NCBI GenBank assembly: GCA_016215145.1
Contig: JACRLA010000046.1
Location: 1 to 12,551 of the forward strand
Direction of reading: 5' to 3'
DNA: 12,551 nt
Origin: Chloroflexota bacterium
GTDB taxonomy: Bacteria > Chloroflexota > Anaerolineae > Anaerolineales > VGOW01
The number at the start of each line of letters is the position of its first letter. The first letter of the stretch is position 1. A program made the translations under genes and the position numbers. Below are positions 7,472 through 12,551 of the stretch, in pieces. The notes under the pieces are model-generated. The model was not told the DNA's origin. It saw nothing but the letters and a program-made list of their open reading frames with translations, and made no database searches.

Positions 7472-8338
7472 TTACAACCACTCCTCGTCAGATTTATTCC
7501 CCATCCCGGCGGCGTCAGCCATCTTTGCCAGCAAACCGGGAAAGCCGCGCGATGTTTTGAACACGGTGACAAGATCAAGCCCTTCGATCTTCCGCCGATT
7601 GACAATATATTCCTTGACATGCTCTTCGGTAAAAAGATCGAGTCCGGTCTTTGCCATAATTGCTTTTGCCGATTCTCCCAACTGCGGCACTTTGCGTCCG
7701 GCGATAATCACAATCGCTTTCTCCAATTGACTCTCGCGCATTTTCAACAACAAATTGTCATTCAACCAGTTTTCCGCCTCCGTAGTTACCTCTTCATAAG
7801 AGTCAAACAAAAATGCAACGGCTTTCTTCGCTTTGAGCAGTTCCGTCAAACAGGCGAAGAACGAATCATTGATTTTAATTTCCGCCGCGCGGCGCTGCAT
7901 GTCACTATCGGCTTGGATATAAAATTGGTTGTCTTTGATCACATCGCGCCCGGCAATGTCTTGAGCGTTGACGGCGCCCCCTGCGACGCTCACCCCGCCC
8001 GAGCTGCCCGTATTGGCGTTGGAGAGTGTGATGTTCACGCCGGTGAAGTTGTTGATCGTTGCCGTCAAGTTATTAAAATACTGCTCGCCGATCTGGTCGC
8101 GCGCAGTGCGTACGAGCGATAGATAATCGTAGGCACGGCGATCACGGAAGTCTACGTGCATCGCCGGAATGTCATTCTCGTTGCAGTAATGACGAATCCT
8201 TTGGATGAGCCACGTCTTGCCCATCTCGGCTGGAGCTTCCACCAGCATCAAGGTCTTGGGCGTCTCGCGCGCCAACATCTTCAAGAAGCCTTGATACTGT
8301 TTGTCTCGATTAACAAACCAATCAATATAGTCTGGCAT
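7472..8338 (-). CDS. P-loop NTPase, STAND/AAA-type, with glycine-rich insert
   Basis: The 288-residue protein opens with FVNRDKQ, the phrase that precedes the P-loop in AAA_16/STAND ATPases. Walker A is APAEMGKT (35-42), Walker B VAFLFDSYEE (174-183, Asp179), a sensor-1-like IIAGRK lies at 211-216, and FPGLLAK (266-272) matches the GxP-type end of the core. Between Walker A and B, residues about 100-145 are a low-complexity insert, GSSGGVSVAGGAVNAQDIAG then RDVI. It ends right after the ATPase core, and the winged-helix-like region expected next in a STAND protein is found at the start of the following gene. The two therefore look like one ATPase split in two. It likely switches between nucleotide states to signal, but the input and output are not visible. 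It could instead be a stand-alone ATPase that docks on the TPR protein. No signal peptide is seen; it should be cytoplasmic. Confidence 0.82.
   Translation of the reverse strand: MPDYIDWFVNRDKQYQGFLKMLARETPKTLMLVEAPAEMGKTWLIQRIRHYCNENDIPAMHVDFRDRRAYDYLSLVRTARDQIGEQYFNNLTATINNFTGVNITLSNANTGSSGGVSVAGGAVNAQDIAGRDVIKDNQFYIQADSDMQRRAAEIKINDSFFACLTELLKAKKAVAFLFDSYEEVTTEAENWLNDNLLLKMRESQLEKAIVIIAGRKVPQLGESAKAIMAKTGLDLFTEEHVKEYIVNRRKIEGLDLVTVFKTSRGFPGLLAKMADAAGMGNKSDEEWL
7481..7486 (-). promoter_or_regulatory. Ribosome-binding site coupling the NTPase and TPR genes
   Basis: GAGGAG, encoding the Glu-Glu near the NTPase C-terminus, lies 11 bases before the ATG at 7469. This supports the ATG over the GTG at 7481, which overlaps the site itself, and points to translational coupling. 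Confidence 0.55.
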
Positions 8339-8411
8339 AATTAATACTCGTCACAATTCCTCTCGTCATCCTGTCCGCAAAAAAGCGACACAACCTGTCG
8401 GCAATGAATAA

Positions 8412-8439
8412 ATTATAAGCTAAGATGGGGGTTGGGCAA
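8412..8439 (-). promoter_or_regulatory. Probable sigma-70-type promoter of the NTPase-TPR operon
   Basis: On the minus strand a perfect TATAAT (8417-8412) lies 16 bases after TTGCCC (8439-8434, four of six matches to TTGACA). It is about 75 bases upstream of the NTPase ATG in the 180-base divergent gap shared with the SH3 gene. No equally clear promoter was seen for the plus-strand gene. Confidence 0.45.
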
Positions 8440-8518
8440 AACGACATGCCAACCAACTTTAACTTGGGAATTAAGTGATAATATCAGTGGTATACCAAAA
8501 TAATTTTGAGGTCATTCT

Positions 8519-9493
8519 ATGGCACAACGTCCCTCTCCCGAAACATCGTCGTCTTCAACCGGATTCTATATCGGCATCGCCGTGCTGAGCGTCATCGGCG
8601 CGGCAGGTTTGTTTATGGTGATCTACGCCGTCGGCACCACCATTCGAGATCGCTTCGTCTCCACCACGCCGACTACTGTCGTCCAATCCACTCAAAACGT
8701 GATCGTGACGCAACCTCAACCTGCCCCCACAATAGGCGGCGCGGCGACTCAACCACAACAACCCACACAAGCCAGTGCACCCACTCAGCCGCAACCACCC
8801 ACGTCCACACAACCGAGCGGACCTTCCATCAAAGTTAAAACTGCCGGATTCTTCCGAAGCGGTCCCGGCACCAATTATGAAGTGCTGGGGTCAATGGCTG
8901 TGAATGAGGAACATCCCATTGTGGGTCGCACACAGGACGGCAGTTGGGTGGCGGTGCAATATACGCCGACGCGCGTTGTGTGGATCGCTACAAGTTTAGT
9001 TGAGGTTCAAAATGGAGTCATCGGCGGCATCCCCGTGCGGAACACGCCTGCGCCGCCAGCGACGGCGACACCGATCCCGCCGACGCCTGTTCCGGCAACT
9101 TTCACACCGATCTTCACCGCAACATCTGCCGCGCCTGTTGCCAACACTGTGAAAGGCATTCGCGGTGATTTCATGCGCCTACGCAGCACATCGGTTGGAG
9201 TGAACGGTGAAATTTGGTTTGACTTTCAAGTGACAAATACATCGTCCACGGATACGGTTGCCTATAACGGTTTGGGCCCTGTGGTCGTCGGAGTAAAATC
9301 GAAACCTTCTTGGGGCGACAGTTCACTCGGACCCAATCAAGTTCTTCCTTGGGCCGATCATTTCGAGATCGGCACTGCCGGAAATTACACGGTGTATCTC
9401 GGCATCTGCTTTTTGGGCAGCCGCAGCGCGTGTGAGACCAACAACACCGGCTGGCAACTTCTGGTGAGCGGCGGGACGATAGAGGTGAAGTAA
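8519..9493 (+). CDS. Membrane-anchored SH3-domain protein with Pro/Thr linkers
   Basis: The 324-residue protein has a short N-terminal tail, one membrane helix (GFYIGIAVLSVIGAAGLFMV, about 15-38), and an extracytoplasmic part. A linker rich in Thr, Gln and Pro (about 50-100) leads to a bacterial SH3 (SH3b) domain at about 102-163: KTAGFFRSGPGTNYEVLG, DGSWVAVQYT, VVWIATSLVEV. SH3b domains commonly bind cell-wall peptides or glycans. A second linker with TPAPPATATPIPPTPVPA-like spacing (about 175-205) is followed by a C-terminal beta-rich domain (209-324) with FDFQVTNTSS and NYTVYLGICF, resembling an Ig-like fold, and two cysteines (297, 305) that could pair. GAGGT six bases before the ATG decides the start. 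It is divergent from the NTPase operon and ends in a strong terminator, so it is a single-gene unit. A role as surface or wall-binding protein is inferred. Confidence 0.85.
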   Translation: MAQRPSPETSSSSTGFYIGIAVLSVIGAAGLFMVIYAVGTTIRDRFVSTTPTTVVQSTQNVIVTQPQPAPTIGGAATQPQQPTQASAPTQPQPPTSTQPSGPSIKVKTAGFFRSGPGTNYEVLGSMAVNEEHPIVGRTQDGSWVAVQYTPTRVVWIATSLVEVQNGVIGGIPVRNTPAPPATATPIPPTPVPATFTPIFTATSAAPVANTVKGIRGDFMRLRSTSVGVNGEIWFDFQVTNTSSTDTVAYNGLGPVVVGVKSKPSWGDSSLGPNQVLPWADHFEIGTAGNYTVYLGICFLGSRSACETNNTGWQLLVSGGTIEVK

Positions 9494-9508
9494 GAGATTG
9501 TTAAACAA

Positions 9509-9545
9509 AAAAACCTTCAAGGTCTTTGAGACCTTGAAGGTTTTT
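9509..9545 (+). terminator. Rho-independent terminator of the SH3-protein gene
   Basis: A 17-bp perfect stem (AAACCTTCAAGGTCT at 9511-9525 against AGACCTTGAAGGTTT at 9529-9543, plus two A-T pairs) has a three-base loop TTG and runs into TTTTTCTTTT. It starts 16 bases after the stop codon. The minus strand also ends in a T run, so it can work in both directions. Confidence 0.92.
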
Positions 9546-9611
9546 CTTTTAATTCGCTAACACCGGTCTAAACTTATAGCCATACATCCGACTTAACATA
9601 CTTTCCGCCCA

Positions 9612-9660
9612 TTTTGGTGGCTTTATAGGGGATGTGCTATGTCGAAGCCTACCACCAAAA
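9612..9660 (+). promoter_or_regulatory. Possible leader hairpin enclosing the recombinase ribosome-binding site and start
   Basis: TTTTGGTGG (9612-9620) is the exact reverse complement of CCACCAAAA (9652-9660). The 31-base loop holds the ribosome-binding site AGGGG (9627-9631) and the ATG at 9639; an inner GGCTT/AAGCC pairing is also possible. In RNA this could modulate translation, and in DNA it could be an operator for the recombinase. The base pairing is seen; the function is inference. Confidence 0.35.
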
Positions 9661-10595
9661 CAAAAGTTATCCCCGCCAATTCAAACAACGAAATAGATCC
9701 ACGTAATATGCCACCCCGCACTCATGTGTGGGTTTATCTGCGTCACTCACCCGGCGACAACCAAACACTTGAATCCCAAGAAGCAGAAGTATTACGCCAA
9801 GCGAAGGAAAAGGGGTGGATCGTGGATCGCGTTTTCCGTGATCGTTGGGCATCTGGAAAATCCACAGATCGAGAGGGGTTCGATCAAATGATTTACTTGG
9901 CGAGGCAGAAACCTCGTTCAGCGGAAATACTCATCGTGTGGGAATTCTCAAGATTCGCACGCAATCAAATACACGCTCAACTACACCTTGCCGAGCTACG
10001 CGTGAATGGTTGGAAAGTGTTGTCTATTAAGGACAATATTCCCACGGGTTCAATGTCGCCAATCTTTGAGTCGCTTATCCATTGGAAAAACGAGCAATTC
10101 CTTATTGACCTACGCGCAAACACAATACGAGGACTGCGCCTCATTGTGGAAAGTAACTGCCTACCTGGCGGCGCCCTTTGCAAAGGATACACATTCAAAG
10201 AAAAACAGATTGCAATCCAAAAGGATGGCACACCACGCATGGGGCGAAAACCCACTATCAACCCTCAAATAGCACCACTAGTCGTGAAGGCTTTTGAAAT
10301 GAAGGCGCAAGGCGCACCACATTCCGTGATTGCCAAAGAAACCGGACTCTATCCTGCTAAATCAGGATCATGGGAACACCTATTCCGAAACCCCGTTTAC
10401 ATTGGCGAATATAAATTTCAAGGCGAGGTTTTCAAGAACGTTTATCCGGAGATTGTTTCAAAAGAACTTTTCGCTGAAGTCCAAAAGCGTATTCCCAGGC
10501 GGGAGCACCGGTTGATTCGTCATAGTCACCCACGCCGCAAAGGCCGTAAATTCCAATTCACTGGCAGCAGAGGCGCGACGCATCTTGCTAGATAA
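9639..10595 (+). CDS. Serine recombinase (resolvase/invertase superfamily), C-terminally truncated
   Basis: The 318-residue protein has a resolvase catalytic domain at about 28-135: VWVYLRHSPGDNQTLESQ (Arg35 and nucleophile Ser37), WASGKSTDREGFDQMI, and ILIVWEFSRFARNQ (Arg105, Arg108). A Recombinase DNA-binding domain follows to about residue 290, with LFRNPVYIGEYKFQGEVFKN and EIVSKELFAEVQKRI. Large serine recombinases normally continue at this point with a zinc ribbon (LLSGLLRCxxC type) and a coiled coil, reaching 450-700 residues. Here RRKGRKFQFTG is followed only by SRGATHLAR and a stop, so that part is missing. AGGGGA before the ATG gives a good start. Its base use is more A/T-rich than the genes that follow: the line at 10201-10260 counts 28 G+C of 60, against 36 of 60 at 11401-11460. 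It heads a mobile-element-like block. Activity is doubtful, since the zinc ribbon usually helps bind the attachment site. Confidence 0.85.
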   Translation: MSKPTTKTKVIPANSNNEIDPRNMPPRTHVWVYLRHSPGDNQTLESQEAEVLRQAKEKGWIVDRVFRDRWASGKSTDREGFDQMIYLARQKPRSAEILIVWEFSRFARNQIHAQLHLAELRVNGWKVLSIKDNIPTGSMSPIFESLIHWKNEQFLIDLRANTIRGLRLIVESNCLPGGALCKGYTFKEKQIAIQKDGTPRMGRKPTINPQIAPLVVKAFEMKAQGAPHSVIAKETGLYPAKSGSWEHLFRNPVYIGEYKFQGEVFKNVYPEIVSKELFAEVQKRIPRREHRLIRHSHPRRKGRKFQFTGSRGATHLAR

Positions 10596-10692
10596 ACCCG
10601 ACATCAGCAAACGCCAATTATGCCAACGACTCTTCGGCAAAGACTACGCCGGTAGCTATGCACACAAACTCGATACGCTTCTGACAGAACCC
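10516..10692 (+). pseudogene. Unassigned coding-like stretch between recombinase and actin gene
   Basis: In the frame one base on from the recombinase, residues read SLAAEARRILLDKPDISK then RQLCQRLFGKDYAGSYAHKL and DTLLTEP. This looks like real protein: two amphipathic helices and a turn, loosely like a helix-turn-helix. It has no ATG or GTG start; a TTG at 10585 with AGAGG upstream is the only candidate. Past 10692 the same frame turns into an Arg-rich nonsense-like reading until a stop at 10821, because the true coding frame there is the actin frame, one base further on. It may be the remnant 3' end of a lost gene, the C-terminal part of the recombinase region after an indel, or an N-terminal extension of the actin protein read through a +1 shift at CCC-C (10690-10693). 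I do not recognise a family. Confidence 0.45.
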
Positions 10693-11662
10693 CGTACTAG
10701 TTGCCCTCGATCCCGGCGCGCGCGCCTTCAAAGCCTGCACGCACAATGCACAGCTCTTACTGCCATCCGTCGTCGCCACAAATGGCGTTACCAAAGTCTA
10801 TGGACTCAGCGGATTGCGTAATCGTAAACGTCCAGCGAAAGTCATGACCCATCAAGGAGAATACTTGGTGGGTGTCGGCGCGCACGACTTTGGGCGTGCA
10901 GTAGAAAACCTGGACTTCGAGCGTTTAACGGGCACACCGGAACTGCAAGCCTTGTTTTATGCCACGCTCAGTCAGCTCTTCAATCGTCAAGTGCCGAAAC
11001 AAATGACACTTCTCATCGGCTTGCCGCTTGGAGCAATGAGCGGCGAGTCTGGCAAGGAAACGATCAAGCGCATCAAAGATTTCTTTCGCGCCGCGCACGA
11101 GTGGCAAATAGAAGATGAATCGCAACGCACAAGCGTGGAACAAGTGGAAGTGACCGGGCAACCCGTTGGGGCAGTCTTAGAATATTTTTTGAACGCCGAT
11201 GGTTCGGCGCATCCTGTACGCCGCGAGGATTACAAGAAAGAAGTTGGCGTCATCAATCTCGGTATGTCCACCGTCGATCTACTGAGCTGCCGCCAAGGGC
11301 AAGTGATCGAGCGCATGACCGGCGGCGACACGCTCGGCGTGCAAGAGATGCTGATCGAACTCAGCCAACAAACGGGTTATACCCTCGCCGAACTCGACGA
11401 ACAGTTGCGCCGACAGCAACTCGACTTGAGCCAGTTGTTGCCGGTGTGGGAACGACGCGTGTTTGGCTATATCGGCAAAGTGTGGGGCACATCGTACCGG
11501 CGGTTCGCCCGTGTCATCGCCACCGGCGGCGGCACCTATCTCCTCCAAGATGCGCTGATGAGACGCTTCGGGTCACGACTCTATATCGCGCCAGACCCGG
11601 TGATGTCCACCGCCATCGGTTTATATCGTTTTGGCTTGAAGCACTTGAGAAAAGATTCATGA
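10685..11662 (+). CDS. ParM/Alp-like actin-type ATPase (5' end unclear)
   Basis: From 10685 the frame is open for 325 codons. It carries actin-superfamily nucleotide-binding elements in order: phosphate-1 loop VALDPGARAFKA (residues 6-17), LLLPSVVA, VGVGAHDF, a GQPVGAV segment with Gln159, phosphate-2 loop VINLGMSTVDLL (about 189-200), and adenosine motif IATGGGTYLL. These are the hallmarks of the filament-forming ATPases that push plasmid copies apart (ParM, Alp families), and the length is normal. Phosphate-2 normally has Asp before its first Gly pair (DxG); here it is Asn191. No ATG, GTG or TTG exists between the in-frame TGA at 10682 and the phosphate-1 loop. The first in-frame TTG, at 10814, would remove that loop. 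The product therefore needs a frameshift from the preceding open stretch, an unusual start, or a corrected base, or the gene is dead. It overlaps the next gene by ATGA, which supports a ParMR-type pair. Confidence 0.75.
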   Translation, partial: QNPVLVALDPGARAFKACTHNAQLLLPSVVATNGVTKVYGLSGLRNRKRPAKVMTHQGEYLVGVGAHDFGRAVENLDFERLTGTPELQALFYATLSQLFNRQVPKQMTLLIGLPLGAMSGESGKETIKRIKDFFRAAHEWQIEDESQRTSVEQVEVTGQPVGAVLEYFLNADGSAHPVRREDYKKEVGVINLGMSTVDLLSCRQGQVIERMTGGDTLGVQEMLIELSQQTGYTLAELDEQLRRQQLDLSQLLPVWERRVFGYIGKVWGTSYRRFARVIATGGGTYLLQDALMRRFGSRLYIAPDPVMSTAIGLYRFGLKHLRKDS

Positions 11663-11898
11663 CAGCAACCCACAAACGTGGTCGCCCGCATGCCGAGACG
11701 AAGGCGATAGTTTTTGCGATCAAGCTCCGCTTGTATCCCGGCATTGACGATCTGCTGATCGCTTATTTGCAAAACGCGCCGCATCGCTTGCGAGCGCGGT
11801 ATGTGGTGCGGGCGATGCAATCGGGAGCCGACGTATTGCCAGTGAAAGCCGCCGCTCCCGAGGAAGATGAACTCTCCTTTGATGGACTTATGCAGTAA
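11659..11898 (+). CDS. Small basic ParR-like protein (probable ribbon-helix-helix)
   Basis: The 79-residue protein starts at the ATG that overlaps the actin stop (ATGA), so the two are translationally coupled. A basic N-terminus (THKRGRPHAETKA) is followed by a strand-like AIKLRLYPGID, helix DDLLIAYLQNAP, and helix RLRARYVVRAMQSGA, an arrangement compatible with a ribbon-helix-helix DNA-binding dimer. The C-terminal 25 residues are acidic and flexible (APEEDELSFDGLMQ). ParR adaptors of plasmid segregation systems are small proteins encoded just downstream of parM; they bind the centromere through an RHH fold and touch the actin filament through their C-terminus. The match here is by size, position and general pattern, not by a family motif I can name. 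GAGAA upstream may serve as ribosome-binding site. An alternative is an unrelated RHH repressor of the operon. Confidence 0.6.
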   Translation: MTATHKRGRPHAETKAIVFAIKLRLYPGIDDLLIAYLQNAPHRLRARYVVRAMQSGADVLPVKAAAPEEDELSFDGLMQ

Positions 11899-11916
11899 AC
11901 CGTCAAAAATGCGGCT

Positions 11917-11943
11917 TCCAAAAAAGGCTATGGATTTTTTGGA
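11917..11943. repeat. Inverted repeat after the ParR-like gene, weak terminator candidate
   Basis: TCCAAAAAA (11917-11925) and TTTTTTGGA (11935-11943) form a perfect 9-bp inverted repeat with a 9-base loop, 18 bases past the ParR-like stop. The stem is mostly A-T and no T run follows, so as a terminator it is weak. A protein-binding site is equally possible. Confidence 0.4.
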
Positions 11944-11971
11944 TACCACAAATTATTTAGCGCAGGCGCGC

Positions 11972-12022
11972 GCTACTACTTTCTCGTTTGCCGTTTGATA
12001 ACGCGCGGGAAATAGTAGTAGC
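11972..12022. promoter_or_regulatory. Hairpin immediately upstream of the tyrosine recombinase gene
   Basis: GCTACTACT (11972-11980) pairs perfectly with AGTAGTAGC (12014-12022). TTCTC/GGGAA extends the stem by five pairs, including one G-T wobble and one bulged T. The 22-base loop is at 11986-12007, and the structure ends 14 bases before the recombinase ATG. It could be an operator, a recombinase core site, or a ParR-bound centromere-like site. None of these can be decided from one copy. Confidence 0.45.
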
Positions 12023-12036
12023 AGTGAACGAAGACG

Positions 12037-12551
12037 ATGCAAACTGATTTTGACTCATTTGAGCAATGGTTGACTCATCACGATTACGCCGACCTCACCA
12101 CACAAAGTTATTTGGGCAGCCTGAAACTGTTTGCGACGTGGTTTGAAAAAGAGAACGGCGAAGTATTGTCGCCAAGCGGACTGACGCCCAGCGACTTACG
12201 TGATTACCGCGAACACCTTTCGCGCGAACTCCATCGCGCTCCGGCAACGGTGAATCGGCACTTGGCAGGACTCAGCACTTACTGCCGTTGGGCAGTCGAG
12301 AAGCATCTGATTGAATCCGACCCAAGTGCCAACATTCACGGGCTGAGCAAGACTCGTCTCGCTCCGCATTGGTTAGAATGCAAACAGCGCTTTGCTTTGC
12401 AGCGCGTTATCGAGCGCGAGTGGCAACAGTCTCTACAGATGAGTATCCGCCGCAGTCTGTGGAAGCGGCGTGATCTGTGCATCGTCATGTCGCTGTTGCA
12501 TCTCGGGTTGCGCGTCGCCGAACTGACGGGAATCACGTTACCTGATCTCAC
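12037..12551 (+). CDS. Tyrosine recombinase / phage-integrase family (3' end cut by window edge)
   Basis: The frame from the ATG at 12037 stays open to the window end (171 complete codons). Residues about 1-95 match the N-terminal SAM-like core-binding domain of XerC/XerD-type recombinases: FEQWLTHHDYADLTTQSYLG, LTPSDLRDYREHLSREL, and APATVNRHLAGLSTYCRWAV followed by SDPSANI. The catalytic domain begins near residue 110, and the first catalytic Arg lies in LLHLGLRVAELTGI, the family's box I. The HxxR box and the nucleophilic Tyr would be beyond the window. The ribosome-binding site is weak (GAAGA). The gene lies 138 bases downstream of the ParR-like gene and after a hairpin. Functions could be element integration, resolution of multimers of a plasmid-like element, or chromosome dimer resolution. 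The context of segregation genes favours the first two. Confidence 0.87.
   Translation, partial: MQTDFDSFEQWLTHHDYADLTTQSYLGSLKLFATWFEKENGEVLSPSGLTPSDLRDYREHLSRELHRAPATVNRHLAGLSTYCRWAVEKHLIESDPSANIHGLSKTRLAPHWLECKQRFALQRVIEREWQQSLQMSIRRSLWKRRDLCIVMSLLHLGLRVAELTGITLPDL

Noticed and set aside
7619..8122. 167-residue plus-strand open frame opposite the NTPase
   Set aside because: It is antisense to the Walker B and sensor region; its own sequence has no recognisable motif.
10814..11662. TTG at 10814 as start of the actin-like gene
   Set aside because: It would delete the phosphate-1 loop (VALDPGARAFKA) that is encoded upstream in the same frame.
12336..12551. Minus-strand open frame at the right edge
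   Set aside because: It is antisense to the tyrosine recombinase box I region and has a low-complexity, Arg/Cys/His-rich composition.
1..12551. CRISPR array, tRNA or rRNA genes
   Set aside because: No regularly spaced direct repeats, cloverleaf-like sequence or rRNA-conserved stretch was seen by eye on either strand.

Overview
The window reads as bacterial chromosome, most likely from a Chloroflexota (Anaerolineae-like) lineage. This is inferred from gene style: very large TPR/STAND-type proteins, an SH3-domain surface protein with Pro/Thr linkers, a cyclic-nucleotide-binding domain fused to an alpha/beta hydrolase, and short palindromic dispersed repeats between genes. No rRNA, tRNA or CRISPR array was seen, so the taxonomy stays tentative.

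Layout. Positions 1-8338 carry five genes on the minus strand. In transcription order they are: a P-loop NTPase of STAND/AAA type (8338-7472); a translationally coupled 1444-residue multi-membrane TPR protein that starts with a probable winged-helix region (7469-3135); a GT51 peptidoglycan glycosyltransferase with a degenerate M23 domain (3007-1991); a PGRP/Amidase_2 zinc amidase (1862-1284), followed by a hairpin terminator; and an alpha/beta hydrolase with a C-terminal cyclic-nucleotide-binding domain, cut by the left edge (1115-1). Two palindromic repeats (1876-1985 and 3021-3094) separate the cell-wall genes. Divergent from the NTPase, a membrane-anchored SH3 protein (8519-9493) ends in a strong rho-independent terminator.

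From 9639 to the right edge all genes are on the plus strand and look like a mobile or plasmid-derived module: a serine recombinase truncated before its zinc ribbon (9639-10595), a short unassigned open stretch (about 10516-10692), a ParM-like actin ATPase with no canonical start codon (10685-11662), a ParR-like small basic protein overlapping it by ATGA (11659-11898), a hairpin-rich gap, and a tyrosine recombinase cut by the right edge (12037-12551). Coding signal passes from the recombinase frame to the stretch to the actin frame by two successive +1 register changes. The second falls exactly on a CCC-C run, which could be decay, an assembly error or a frameshift site.

How the genes may work together (inference): the NTPase and TPR protein together look like one STAND-type signalling ATPase split into two coupled genes and tethered to the membrane. 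The GT51 and amidase genes concern peptidoglycan. The right-hand genes resemble a ParMR-type DNA segregation pair flanked by two recombinases, as in an integrated plasmid-like element.
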